Assembly (NCBI GenBank): GCA_002412625.1
Contig: DHVK01000022.1
Span: 5,478 to 69,477, forward strand
Source of the DNA: Cloacimonetes bacterium UBA5210
Lineage (GTDB): Bacteria > Cloacimonadota > Cloacimonadia > Cloacimonadales > Cloacimonadaceae
Length of the DNA stretch: 64,000 bases
Direction: 5' to 3'
The notes beneath the pieces are model-generated. The model was not told the DNA's origin. It made no database searches and saw nothing but the letters and a program-made list of their open reading frames with translations. This document shows, piece by piece, positions 25,319 to 34,282 of this stretch. How positions within the stretch are numbered: position 1 is the first letter of the stretch; each line of letters begins with the position of its first letter. Made by a program: the position numbers and the translations under genes.

Positions 25319-26340
25319 ACATCTTCGGGCTAATGCCCGATCAAATCAAGGAAAGGCTGCAGGGAAAATTCCCGGACTACCGTTATCGCCAGCTTTGCGA
25401 TTGGCTGTATCAGAAACTGGAGTCGAATCCCGACCAGATGACAAACCTCCCCAAAGATATGATCACTTTCTTGAAAGAGGAATTCAGTTTTGCATTACCG
25501 GAAATTGATCTCGCTGAACAAGCTGATGACGGCACCACAAAATATTGCCTGAAGCTGGAAGATGGTGCCATGGTCGAAATGGTGCTGATTCCCGCTGAAA
25601 ACAAGCGCACTTTGTGCGTATCTTCCCAAGTCGGTTGCTCCCGGGCTTGCAGTTTTTGCGCAACCGGAACCATGGGACTGATCCGAAACCTGAAAACCAG
25701 TGAGATTGTCGGCCAGATCATCCTGGCATCGAGCCTTTGCGCCCCCATTCGCCTCACCAATCTGGTCTTTATGGGCATGGGCGAGCCAATGGACAATCTG
25801 AATGATGTTTTGGAAAGCCTATTGATAATTCAGGCTGAACAAGGGATCGCTTTTAGCCCTCGCCGGACCACAGTCTCCACATGCGGAATCCCCGATGGTA
25901 TCAGGAAACTTGCAGACAGCGGGATCAAGACCAAGCTTGCGGTATCTTTGAACGCGGCCATCGATGAGAAGCGTAATACCCTGATGCCGGTGAACAAGCG
26001 CTATCCGCTTCTGGAACTTAAGCAAGCGCTGTTCTACTATCTTTCGCGCAGCAAGTTCCGCGTCACGTTTGAGTACATCCTGATTCCGGATGTAAACATG
26101 GGCAGAGAAGACATCAAAGCCCTCAGACGCTTTGCCGGAGATCTATCCTGCAAAATCAATTTCATTCCATACAACGCAGTGGCTCAGCTACCCTACAGAA
26201 GCCCCACCGAGATCGAGATCGAGGCATTTTTGAAGGAAGCTGCGAGTCTGAACCAAGCCATCACCCTGCGCCGCAGCAGAGGTACGCAAGTTTGCGGAGC
26301 CTGTGGCCAGTTGGCAGCAAGTCAAGGAGATAAAAAATGA
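25309..26340 (+). CDS. rlmN: 23S rRNA (A2503-C2) / tRNA (A37-C2) methyltransferase RlmN
   Basis: 343 residues. Radical-SAM motif C110-x3-C114-x2-C117 in VGCSRACSFCATG. The C-terminal cysteine of RRSRGTQVCGACGQL provides the methyl-carrying thiol, and FMGMGEPMDNLNDV is the family signature. The enzyme methylates A2503 of 23S rRNA and A37 of some tRNAs. Start and end both overlap neighbours. Confidence 0.95.
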   Translation: MPINIFGLMPDQIKERLQGKFPDYRYRQLCDWLYQKLESNPDQMTNLPKDMITFLKEEFSFALPEIDLAEQADDGTTKYCLKLEDGAMVEMVLIPAENKRTLCVSSQVGCSRACSFCATGTMGLIRNLKTSEIVGQIILASSLCAPIRLTNLVFMGMGEPMDNLNDVLESLLIIQAEQGIAFSPRRTTVSTCGIPDGIRKLADSGIKTKLAVSLNAAIDEKRNTLMPVNKRYPLLELKQALFYYLSRSKFRVTFEYILIPDVNMGREDIKALRRFAGDLSCKINFIPYNAVAQLPYRSPTEIEIEAFLKEAASLNQAITLRRSRGTQVCGACGQLAASQGDKK

Positions 26341-27110
26341 GAACTATTGAAGATATCGCCCGGGAATTTTTTCCCACCGAAGATCTGGCCCGCTGTGGCG
26401 GAGCCCACAATATATGCCTGCACTGCGCAAAATGCAGAGCAGAAGAAGCTGATGAACTATATGATCCCGCCAATGGTGTTGCGTCGGTAATCGATGCCAC
26501 AATCCTCAAAGCGGATGCCACCGATGTGGACATCGAAAAACTATGTGCCATGGCCACCGAGCATCAAACTGCTTCTGTGTGCATCAATTCCTACTTCCTG
26601 CCCCAAGCCCGGCGCTTGCTGAAAGATACGGTAAAAATCTGTACCGTGATCAATTTCCCATTAGGCGCGGGCAGCCGAAAAGCGGTGAAGAAAGAAGCCA
26701 AAGCGGTTATCGAAGCCGGTGTGCAGGAATTGGATATGGTGCAAAACATCTCCGCTGTGAAAAGCAAAGATTGGGATATGGCGCTGGAAACCATCAAAGC
26801 AGTGGCCATCCAATGCCTGGAAGAGAAAGTTCTGCTCAAGGTGATCCTCGAAACCTGTTACCTGGATCGGGAAGAGCTGATTATCAGCTGCCTGTTCAGC
26901 AAGAAAGCCGGGGCGAAATTCGTGAAAACCAGTACTGGCTTTGGTCCCTCAGGCGCTACGGCAGAAAACATCGCTCTGATGCGCGAAGTGGTGGGCCCCA
27001 AGTTTGGCGTGAAAGCCAGCGGTGGTATTCGTAACCCCGAAACGGCAAAATTGATGCTGGAAAGCGGTGCAAACCGTATCGGAGCCAGCAGTGTAGCTGC
27101 TCTTTTATAG
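26337..27110 (+). CDS. deoC: Deoxyribose-phosphate aldolase with N-terminal cysteine cluster
   Basis: 257 residues. The aldolase core begins near residue 48 (VASVIDATILKADATD). The Schiff-base lysine lies in KFVKTSTGFGPSGAT. The reaction is reversible cleavage of 2-deoxyribose 5-phosphate to acetaldehyde and glyceraldehyde 3-phosphate. A 45-residue N-terminal extension carries C20, C27, C30 and C33, a possible zinc or iron-sulphur site not needed for the aldolase fold. The start overlaps rlmN by 4 bases. Neighbouring thyX shares the deoxynucleotide theme. Confidence 0.9.
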   Translation: MRTIEDIAREFFPTEDLARCGGAHNICLHCAKCRAEEADELYDPANGVASVIDATILKADATDVDIEKLCAMATEHQTASVCINSYFLPQARRLLKDTVKICTVINFPLGAGSRKAVKKEAKAVIEAGVQELDMVQNISAVKSKDWDMALETIKAVAIQCLEEKVLLKVILETCYLDREELIISCLFSKKAGAKFVKTSTGFGPSGATAENIALMREVVGPKFGVKASGGIRNPETAKLMLESGANRIGASSVAALL

Positions 27111-27114
27111 GTTC

Positions 27115-28536
27115 ATGATGAAGCTAAAAGTTGCCGGATTCAATATCGATGCCGGTCTGATCCGCAAACTGAAGTCCGCAAGCGCGACTCCGGAAGTGAT
27201 CTCTGCCGCCTATGCCCGGATTTCGCGCAGCTCAAAACGCGTGGATCAATTGCGGATGGAGGCTCTCAAGGAAGTAGATAAAGCACGCACATCAAACACG
27301 AGCATCATCTACGACATGGGGCACGCTTCTATTGCCGAACATGCGGTGTTCAACCTGGATCTATTCGATTGCTCGCGCCTGCTTACAGAAACAATTCAGC
27401 GCAGCCGCCTGGCTTCATTTACCGAAAAATCCCAGCGTTATGTGACCTTTAGCAAGGATTATCTGGTTCCCAAAGAGCTCAACCGCCGAGCAACCCTGAA
27501 AAAAAAGTATAAGGCCTTAATGGATCTTCTTTTCGCGGAGTATGAAGCCAGCTTTCATGCCCTGGACGAACTCTATCGCGAACAATATCCACAGCTCAAA
27601 CCAAGAGAGCGTGAAGGCCTTGCCAAAGAAGATGCCAGATACATCCTGCCCTTGGCAACCCTGACCCAGATGGGCATTACAATCAACGCCCGCAGCCTGG
27701 AACAGCTTTTACGCAGATTGTCGCAAAGTCCGCTAAAGGAAGCCGCCGAACTGAAAGACCAGATTATCGCGGAGGTTACACCTATCTGTCCATCGCTGAT
27801 CAGACACACAGACGCTGATGGCTATATCGGACAGATCGACCTCAACCGGGTAGGCTTCAGCGGCTTTTTGCAGCAAGAACTGCCCTGGCTGGCAGAAATC
27901 GATATGGCAAACAAAGCCCGGCTGATCTCAGCACCCAAGAACGCGGATGATCAGGTGTTAGCCGCTCTCATCTACAGCCAAAGCGAGCTCTCCTGGCAGG
28001 ATAACCTGGAAACACTGTCCCGCATGCCCAGGCTCGCCAAAGAGCAGCTCTGGCAACAAGTTTTTGCCGGATTGAAGAGCTGGCACAAATTGCCGCGCGC
28101 TTTTGAAGCCGCAGACTATGAGTTCGAGCTCTCCATGAGCGAATCTTGCTGGGCACAATTCAAAAGACACCGTCAATGTACCATCCTGAAAAAAAGTGGC
28201 TATAGCGGCATCTTTCTGACCCCCTCCGCCATCAAAAGCATAGGCAGGGAAAATCAGTGGACAGAACTCGTGCAAATGTCCCTGCGTATCGGCGATATGA
28301 TCCCCGGCTCAATCATGCACGTTCGTGACTACCTAAAGCTAAACGGCTCTACCTGTAAGATATATGTGAAGATGAATCTGCGCGAACTCTACCACTTTGT
28401 GCGTTTACGCAGCGATGAGCACGCGCAGTGGGAGATCCGTGAAGTTTCCGATGCTATCTGCAAGATCATCACCAAGACTGCTCCCAACGCCTCCCGCATG
28501 CTCTGTGGCAAAAGCTGCTTCAAGCAAATCAGTTGA
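27115..28536 (+). CDS. thyX: Tandem-domain ThyX-like flavin-dependent thymidylate synthase
   Basis: 473 residues, about twice the usual 220-250. The N-terminal half has RSRLAS (96-101) followed by E104, S106, R108 and Y109, matching the ThyX motif RHRxxS-x2-E-x-S-x-RY except that the His is Ser. The C-terminal half contains RHRQCT (351-356), where the Ser is Thr and the downstream RY part is lost. ThyX makes dTMP from dUMP with FAD and methylenetetrahydrofolate. The halves may share active sites. Function is probable but not certain. The stop codon lies inside the TTGACA that precedes tRNA-Arg. Confidence 0.8.
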   Translation: MMKLKVAGFNIDAGLIRKLKSASATPEVISAAYARISRSSKRVDQLRMEALKEVDKARTSNTSIIYDMGHASIAEHAVFNLDLFDCSRLLTETIQRSRLASFTEKSQRYVTFSKDYLVPKELNRRATLKKKYKALMDLLFAEYEASFHALDELYREQYPQLKPREREGLAKEDARYILPLATLTQMGITINARSLEQLLRRLSQSPLKEAAELKDQIIAEVTPICPSLIRHTDADGYIGQIDLNRVGFSGFLQQELPWLAEIDMANKARLISAPKNADDQVLAALIYSQSELSWQDNLETLSRMPRLAKEQLWQQVFAGLKSWHKLPRAFEAADYEFELSMSESCWAQFKRHRQCTILKKSGYSGIFLTPSAIKSIGRENQWTELVQMSLRIGDMIPGSIMHVRDYLKLNGSTCKIYVKMNLRELYHFVRLRSDEHAQWEIREVSDAICKIITKTAPNASRMLCGKSCFKQIS

Positions 28537-28560
28537 CAGAAAGAGTAGCCTCAAAATCTA
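28533..28560 (+). promoter_or_regulatory. Putative promoter of tRNA-Arg and the ABC-F gene
   Basis: TTGACA (28533-28538) contains the thyX stop codon. AATCTA (28555-28560) follows after 16 bases. The mature tRNA starts 45 bases after the hexamer begins. The ABC-F gene begins 7 bases after the tRNA and has no other visible promoter. Confidence 0.5.
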
Positions 28561-28577
28561 TGAACCATAGTTTATGC

Positions 28578-28654
28578 GTCCCTGTAGCTCAGCTGGATAG
28601 AGTGGCACCCTCCGAAGGTGAAGGTCAGGCGTTCGAATCGCCTCAGGGACGCCA
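28578..28654 (+). tRNA. tRNA-Arg (anticodon CCG)
   Basis: The acceptor arms GTCCCTG (28578-28584) and CAGGGAC (28644-28650) pair perfectly. The anticodon loop is CTCCGAA, giving CCG, which reads CGG. The top pair of the anticodon stem is a G-A mismatch. The T-arm is AGGCG-TTCGAAT-CGCCT, and CCA is encoded at 28652-28654. Confidence 0.95.
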
Positions 28655-28660
28655 ACTTAT

Positions 28661-30418
28661 ATGACAAACGAAGTAATCCTCACCGCAGAAAACCTCCATG
28701 TCGCCTTTGGTGATAAGGTTGTGATCAAGGACGCTTCTTTCGGTATTCACGCGGAGGACAAACTCGGCATTGTGGGCGTCAACGGCTGTGGCAAAAGCAC
28801 TTTACTGAAAGTGATCGCCGGAGTTCTGAACACTACATCGGGCAACATCACCTGCCGCAGAAACTTGAAAATCGCTTATCTGGAGCAGGATGTAGCCGCG
28901 GATCCCAATAACACAGTGCTGGAACACGTCATCCCCCAAGATCCCGATATCTTGAAAGAAGATCATCACTACAAAGCAATTCTCAGCCGCCTTGGCATGG
29001 AGCTATATGATGCCAAACTGGGCATTCTCTCAGGAGGCCAACGGCGTAAAGTGGATCTGGCAAAAGCCCTCGCCCTGGAACCGGATTTGCTGCTGATGGA
29101 TGAGCCCACCAACCATCTTGATCTGGATAGCATCGAGTGGCTCCAGAACTACCTCATAGCAGGCAAGATTACCCTGATCTTTGTAACCCACGATCGCTAT
29201 TTCCTGGATTCCGTGTGCAACCGCATTTTGAATATCGATCGCACTCAGCTCTTCTTTTATGAAGGCAACTACAGCGCGTATGTGAAAGGCAAGATACTCC
29301 GCGAGCAGGACAGTCTGCGCAAAGAGAACCGCCGCCAGGCACAGCTGAGCAAAGAACTCGCCTGGCTGGAACGCGGAGCCCGGGCCCGGGCTACCAAGCC
29401 CAAAAGCCATGTGGACAGAGTGAAGGAATTGCTCAGCAAAAGCTACCTGATCTCAAATAAAGACCTGGATATCTCTTTTCAAACCGATCGTTTGGGCAGA
29501 ACCATCCTGGAAATGCATAAGCTGAGCAAAGCCTATGACGGTAATGTGTTGTTTGAAGATCTAGACCACAACTTCCAGCCTCTGGAACGCATCGGGATCA
29601 TCGGACCCAACGGCTGCGGCAAGACCACCCTGTTGCGCCTGGTTACCGGCGAAGAAAAGCAGGATAGGGGCAGCATCAAAGTAGGCGTTAATACCCATTT
29701 TGCATATTATAAACAGAATGAAACTGATCTGGAACCTAATTTAACCGTATATAACTATATAGCGCAATTTGCCGAAAGCATTCGCACAGCCGATGGCGTC
29801 AAGGTAAGCGCTACGGAAATGTTGAACCGCTTCCTCTTTGACGGAAAGATGCAGCAAAGTCGCCTTTCCACTCTCTCCGGTGGCGAACGCAAACGCCTGC
29901 AATTGCTCAAATCCCTCATGTTCGGTGCCAATTTCATCATCTTGGATGAACCCACCAACGATCTGGACATCCCCACTCTGGAGATATTGGAAGACTACCT
30001 GGACGCATTCAAGGGCTGTCTGCTGGTAGTTTCCCACGACCGCTATTTTCTGGACCGGACGGTGGATTACCTTTTCATCTTCGAAAAATCCGGCATCCGC
30101 AAATTTGCCGGCAATTACTCCGATTACCTGCTCGTGAAGCGCTATCAGGAAGAAGAAAAAGCCGAGCAGGAAGCGCCCAAACTCCTGAAACCCAAGCGCG
30201 AAAGCAAAGGCCTGAGCTACAATGAGCAGCGGGAATTTGCCCTTCTGGAAAAGTCTATCGAGCAAATCGAAGCAGAATTGCTCAGGCTCGAAGCCGAACT
30301 GGGTAATAGCGGACTAAATCACGACCAATATGCCAATATTGCCGCACAGATCGATGAGTATAACCATAAGCACGAGCTTGCCTTTGGTCGTTGGGTGGAA
30401 CTAAGCGATAAACAATAG
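28661..30418 (+). CDS. ABC-F family ATPase (Uup/EttA-like ribosome factor)
   Basis: 585 residues with two ABC cassettes and no membrane segment. Walker A motifs are GVNGCGKST and GPNGCGKTT, signatures LSGGQRRK and LSGGERKR, Walker B MDEPTNHLD and DEPTNDLD. A basic linker lies between them (about 210-275). A C-terminal coiled-coil extension (about 520-580) favours the Uup branch. These proteins act on ribosomes or nucleic acids. The gene starts 7 bases downstream of tRNA-Arg, so it is probably read from the same promoter. Confidence 0.9.
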   Translation: MTNEVILTAENLHVAFGDKVVIKDASFGIHAEDKLGIVGVNGCGKSTLLKVIAGVLNTTSGNITCRRNLKIAYLEQDVAADPNNTVLEHVIPQDPDILKEDHHYKAILSRLGMELYDAKLGILSGGQRRKVDLAKALALEPDLLLMDEPTNHLDLDSIEWLQNYLIAGKITLIFVTHDRYFLDSVCNRILNIDRTQLFFYEGNYSAYVKGKILREQDSLRKENRRQAQLSKELAWLERGARARATKPKSHVDRVKELLSKSYLISNKDLDISFQTDRLGRTILEMHKLSKAYDGNVLFEDLDHNFQPLERIGIIGPNGCGKTTLLRLVTGEEKQDRGSIKVGVNTHFAYYKQNETDLEPNLTVYNYIAQFAESIRTADGVKVSATEMLNRFLFDGKMQQSRLSTLSGGERKRLQLLKSLMFGANFIILDEPTNDLDIPTLEILEDYLDAFKGCLLVVSHDRYFLDRTVDYLFIFEKSGIRKFAGNYSDYLLVKRYQEEEKAEQEAPKLLKPKRESKGLSYNEQREFALLEKSIEQIEAELLRLEAELGNSGLNHDQYANIAAQIDEYNHKHELAFGRWVELSDKQ

Positions 30419-30514
30419 ATGGCTTCCGCTTTGTGGCTGAACCAATCTTTTAACCACTGCAAATTTACTTGTCAGGCAACTATCCCCCTCTTCCCGCACA
30501 TTTCATTATCTATC

Positions 30515-30570
30515 TGTTAAGCTGATTTTATCGGGAAATCCTCTCATGGCCATGGGATAATTGCGGGAGT
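30515..30570. repeat. Dispersed intergenic repeat, copy C (diverged)
   Basis: It shares TGTTAAGCTG with copy E (53275-53284) and, after an insertion, a CTCTCATGGCCATGGGATAA block resembling its core. This is the weakest member of the family. Confidence 0.3.
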
Positions 30571-30927
30571 ATATCAAGCCAGAAGCGGCACAAGTCCAGG
30601 GGTTCGGTGGCCGCAAGCTAAGTGCAGCGCCTCCCGAGTAGCTCCTATACGGGGCTCAGGAATAGCTTGAGCGGCACAGGAGATGCGCGCAAGGAGAAAG
30701 CACGCTTGAGCTGGCAAAGAATCAAGAGATGCAAGATATGCATTATAGAGAAGCAGAGACCGAATCAGGTACCCCTACACGTTGAGCCAATAGCAAGCGC
30801 AAAAAACTGCAGGATTTTGGCATTTATGGGGTTCAAAGCCTGCGTGGAAAGCCTGGCAAAGCCTTGGCATCACCCATGCTATATACTCTATTATCAATGA
30901 GATACATACAATTTTGTCATTTTTTGC

Positions 30928-30951
30928 TTGACAGATATTCCGCCTCATATC
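30928..30951 (+). promoter_or_regulatory. Putative rlpA promoter (-35 only clear)
   Basis: TTGACA (30928-30933) lies 65 bases before the rlpA ATG. Only a weak A/T-rich -10 (CATATC, 30946-30951) follows, with short spacing. Confidence 0.35.
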
Positions 30952-30997
30952 AGTGTGGTCAAACCATGAGCAATTCGCTCATGCCTACAGGAGAAAT

Positions 30998-31519
30998 ATG
31001 AAGAAATTCACAAAGAAAATCCTGGTCACGTTTTTGAGTTTTCAGATCCTTTTGATAGGACCTGTGATCGCGGATTCGGTGGCCGGAATCGGCAGTGAAG
31101 AGATCAGCCAGGATCAAACAGCTCTGGTGATAGATTCGTTGCATACCCAAGAACCACCGGGAGTGGAACCGGAGACTATGGTCGCTTCCTACTACGCGAA
31201 GTATTTCCACGGTCGCAGAACAGCCAACGGTGAAATCTACGATCATTATGCCATGACCTGCGCTCACAAGACCCTCCCCTTTGATACCAAACTTATCGTT
31301 CGTAATCCCAAAACCGGTAAATCGGTTGAGGTGCGTGTAAATGACAGAGGCCCCTTTCCCAAAGGCCGAGACATTGATCTCTCTTATGCGGCTGCCAAAG
31401 CCCTTGGCCTGATTCGTCCCGGTGTTGCCCCTGTGGAAGTAGTCATCATCCATCCTGAAAACGAGCATGTCCCCGAGTATGTTCGAGAATTCTCCCAAGA
31501 TCAGTTGGTATCAAACTAA
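30998..31519 (+). CDS. rlpA: RlpA-like septal ring lytic transglycosylase, secreted
   Basis: 173 residues from ATG 30998, which has AGGAG 6 bases upstream; a longer frame from 30953 lacks one. A signal peptide spans about residues 1-26 (LVTFLSFQILLIGPVIADS). The double-psi beta-barrel domain (about 65-155) has ASYYAKYFHGRRTANGE, MTCAHKTLPFDT and VNDRGPFPKGRDIDLS, with the catalytic Asp. RlpA cleaves glycan strands lacking stem peptides. There is no SPOR domain and no lipobox, unlike the E. coli protein. Confidence 0.88.
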   Translation: MKKFTKKILVTFLSFQILLIGPVIADSVAGIGSEEISQDQTALVIDSLHTQEPPGVEPETMVASYYAKYFHGRRTANGEIYDHYAMTCAHKTLPFDTKLIVRNPKTGKSVEVRVNDRGPFPKGRDIDLSYAAAKALGLIRPGVAPVEVVIIHPENEHVPEYVREFSQDQLVSN

Positions 31520-31566
31520 GCCTTAATACACTATACAACGCTTAGGCATCTGATGCACCCCGCAAA

Positions 31567-32481
31567 ATGAACTCTTTACCGCTGATAATCTCCCCCCTCG
31601 TGAAAAGAGCGCTGGAACAGGGATCTGCTGTTTTGGCCTTGGAATCCACCGTAATCACCCACGGTTTACCCTATCCAGATAACCTGGAAGCGCTTGCCAT
31701 GCTGGAAGAAAGTGCGCGCGAACATGGGGCCACCCCTGCCACCATTTGTCTTTTAGATGGAGTATTTCACATCGGTCTGGATGGTTCAGCCCTGGAACTA
31801 TTGACTCACAAATTGCTTGCCGGCGAACCGCTACAGAAGCTTGCCTACCGGGATCTGGCGATGGCCGTGGCGCAAAAGAGCAGCGGAGGCACGACCGTCT
31901 CTGCTACCATGTATCTTGCCTATCTGGCGGGGATCAAAGTGTTTTCCACCGGAGGTATCGGCGGTGTGCATCGCAATTGGCAAAGCTCTTTGGATATATC
32001 TCTGGATATCAAAGCTCTTGCCACCATCCCGACCTTGGTCGTATGCGCGGGATGTAAAGCGATTCTTGATATACCTGCCACAATGGAAGTTTTGGAATCT
32101 GCCGGAGTGCCTGTTTACGGCTGGCAAACCGATGAATTCCCAAGCTTCTACAGCCGGAGAAGCGGGATCAGCATCAGCAAGCTTGATTCCTTGAGTGCCA
32201 TTGCTGAAGCTTTCCGAATCCACCGCTCCCTGTCTCTGATCTCCGGCGGGATGCTGATTGCAAACCCCATCCCCCAAGAGTTTGAAATCCCAACCGAGAT
32301 CATCGAACCTTTCATTCAGCGCGCAATTGAGGATGCCAAAGGAATCAGTGGGAAAGAACTAACTCCCTTCCTTCTGGCGAATATTGCGGAAATCACCAAA
32401 AGCAAATCAGTCGAGGCAAATCTGGCCCTGCTCAAGAACAACGTCATTCTGGGAGCTAAGATTGCCGGAGAAATGACATGA
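31567..32481 (+). CDS. psuG: Pseudouridine-5'-phosphate glycosidase
   Basis: 304 residues. Family segments are ALESTVITHGLPYPDN, SGGTTVSATMYLAYLAGIKVFSTGG-type and GWQTDEFPSFY. The enzyme cleaves pseudouridine 5'-phosphate to uracil and ribose 5-phosphate. The usual partner pseudouridine kinase (PsuK) is not next to it, so either it is encoded elsewhere or the enzyme works on 5'-phosphate from RNA decay. No clear Shine-Dalgarno is seen. The stop overlaps the M55 gene by 4 bases. Confidence 0.92.
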   Translation: MNSLPLIISPLVKRALEQGSAVLALESTVITHGLPYPDNLEALAMLEESAREHGATPATICLLDGVFHIGLDGSALELLTHKLLAGEPLQKLAYRDLAMAVAQKSSGGTTVSATMYLAYLAGIKVFSTGGIGGVHRNWQSSLDISLDIKALATIPTLVVCAGCKAILDIPATMEVLESAGVPVYGWQTDEFPSFYSRRSGISISKLDSLSAIAEAFRIHRSLSLISGGMLIANPIPQEFEIPTEIIEPFIQRAIEDAKGISGKELTPFLLANIAEITKSKSVEANLALLKNNVILGAKIAGEMT

Positions 32482-33308
32482 AAATATACATCTCTGTGGA
32501 TATGGAAGGAATTCCCGGTACCTTTAACTGGGAACATGAAAAGATCGATCGCCCCAGCGTTCGGAAATGTATGATGGACCATGTGGAGCAAGCCCTCGAC
32601 GAAATCTTGCTGAACCCCAGGGCTGAGCGCATTCAGGAAATCACCATCGCGGATTCACATAGCAATGGCGACAATCTGTTCTATCAGATAACTGCTCGTG
32701 ATGAGCGGATTACCCTGATTTCCGGCTCTCCGCGTCCGGAATATATGATGCCCGGCTTCGATGAAAGCTACAGCATGGTTTTTCTATTGGGATATCACGC
32801 CGGAACCGGAGCCCTCAAGGCAAACATGGATCATACATATTCCAACAGCAAAATCCAGCATATTTGGATCAATGGCGAGGCGATGAGTGAAGCGTTGATC
32901 AATGCCGCTTTTGCCGGCTATCACAAAGTACCGGTGGCGCTTGTATCCGGAGATCTGGCTCTGCAGCAAGAGCTTTGCCCCGTGTTACCTTGGTTGCGCT
33001 TTGTGGTCACCAAAGAAGGGCTTGCCAAGTTTGCCGCCAAGAACTATTCTGCCCTGAAGGTGGAAAAAGACCTTCGCCAGGCAGTACGAGACGCGATGGC
33101 GGCTGATGATCTTTCCCTATATAGTTTTACTTCTCCCATCGAACTGAAGATCGAGTTCCATTCCACGGCTATCACGGATGTGGTGGCACTGATGCCCGGT
33201 GCCCAAAGATTGGATGGCAAAACAATCCTCTATGTTCATGAGGACTATGGTGTTATGTTCAACGCGCTGATGGCGCTGATCACTCTCGCCTATGCTACGG
33301 GAATATAG
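32478..33308 (+). CDS. M55 family D-aminopeptidase (DppA-like)
   Basis: 276 residues. The N-terminus has the zinc ligands D8 and E10 in SVDMEG. Further metal or catalytic histidines lie in ADSHSNGDN and LLGYHAGTGA, matching DppA. Such enzymes remove N-terminal D-amino acids from short peptides and may recycle peptidoglycan-derived D-Ala peptides. The start overlaps psuG (ATGA). No signal peptide is visible, so it is probably cytoplasmic. Confidence 0.9.
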   Translation: MKIYISVDMEGIPGTFNWEHEKIDRPSVRKCMMDHVEQALDEILLNPRAERIQEITIADSHSNGDNLFYQITARDERITLISGSPRPEYMMPGFDESYSMVFLLGYHAGTGALKANMDHTYSNSKIQHIWINGEAMSEALINAAFAGYHKVPVALVSGDLALQQELCPVLPWLRFVVTKEGLAKFAAKNYSALKVEKDLRQAVRDAMAADDLSLYSFTSPIELKIEFHSTAITDVVALMPGAQRLDGKTILYVHEDYGVMFNALMALITLAYATGI

Positions 33309-33390
33309 GACTGATAAGGGTTTCGAGTAGACATTCTTCCACAAATGCCTGACAAAGGCATTTCCCCGGGCCTATCTCCGGATAAATCCG

Positions 33391-33419
33391 TTGACATATT
33401 TGAGCCTTCTTGCAGATTA
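33391..33419 (+). promoter_or_regulatory. Sigma70-like promoter of coaX-sprA
   Basis: TTGACA (33391-33396), 17-base spacer, AGATTA (33414-33419). The coaX ATG lies 60 bases downstream. The promoter is in the 171-base gap after the M55 gene. Confidence 0.55.
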
Positions 33420-33479
33420 GCTCCGGCTGTACTATCCATTGTTTTTTGTATTTAAAAAAATCTAAGTTGAGCAGGGATT

Positions 33480-34277
33480 ATGCCGGATAGCAGAATCATG
33501 GACATCACACTGGTAGTGGATATCGGAAACACCAATATCGTGTGCGCGGTGTTTGACGGTGGCAAGATAGTAGCTCGCTGCCGGATCTTGAGCGCGCCAC
33601 TCAGTAGCATAGAAACATACTACAGCCAGCTCGGGAAACTTTTGCCCGAATATCCCCTTACGCTCATCAAATATGTTGCCATCGGTAGCGTTGTGCCTGC
33701 TCTCACGCCCATTTGGGAAGCCCTTTTTGCCAGGTTTAGCTCTGCGCGGGTATTTACTATCAACGGTCTCTCCCCCATCGGTCTTGCTTATCAGATCAAA
33801 GATACCTCCTCCGTAGGGGCGGACCTGGTGGCAAATGCGTATGCGGCATGGAAGATCTATCAGGAACCTGCGATAGTCGTGGATTTGGGCACTGCAACCA
33901 CAATCCAGCTGATTCTCCCGGATGGTTTGTATGCCGGTTTGGTCATTGCCCCCGGGATGAAGACCGCTGCAGCTCAGCTTTTCGCAAATGCTGCTCAGCT
34001 GGAAGCCTTCCCGCTGGAAGCACCTCACGAAACCCTGGGCAACGGCTCTCAAGCAGCCCTTTGCTCCGGAATTGTATTGGGGCATGCTCTGATGATCGTC
34101 GGCTTTGTTGCGGAAATCTCGCGGGACTACCCGCAATTTGCCCCCTACAAAGTGATTCTCACCGGTGGTTTGGCGGCGATGATCGCTCCTCTCTGCCATC
34201 CGGAATTTATAGTGGATAGCGACCTCACGCTGCAGGGTCTGCATCTTGCAACCTCTTATCTGATTTCACAAGCATAA
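33480..34277 (+). CDS. coaX: Type III pantothenate kinase
   Basis: 265 residues. ASKHA-fold motifs are DIGNTN near the N-terminus, GADLVANAYAAW in the middle, and DLGTATTIQLI. It phosphorylates pantothenate, the first committed step to coenzyme A. ATG 33480 is preferred because AGGGA precedes it; ATG 33498 is possible. The 3' end comes within 5 bases of the sprA start, suggesting co-transcription. Confidence 0.93.
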   Translation: MPDSRIMDITLVVDIGNTNIVCAVFDGGKIVARCRILSAPLSSIETYYSQLGKLLPEYPLTLIKYVAIGSVVPALTPIWEALFARFSSARVFTINGLSPIGLAYQIKDTSSVGADLVANAYAAWKIYQEPAIVVDLGTATTIQLILPDGLYAGLVIAPGMKTAAAQLFANAAQLEAFPLEAPHETLGNGSQAALCSGIVLGHALMIVGFVAEISRDYPQFAPYKVILTGGLAAMIAPLCHPEFIVDSDLTLQGLHLATSYLISQA

Positions 34278-34282
34278 TATAT

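Larger units (their letters stand above)
30419..30997. other. 579-bp intergenic region before rlpA
   Basis: No credible gene is seen. A 92-codon frame at 30622-30900 has no family resemblance and no Shine-Dalgarno. The region contains a weak copy of the dispersed repeat (30515-30570) and a TTGACA hexamer (30928-30933). Confidence 0.65.

Noticed and set aside
30622..30900. 92-codon frame upstream of rlpA
   Set aside because: No Shine-Dalgarno, no family resemblance and biased composition; probably intergenic.
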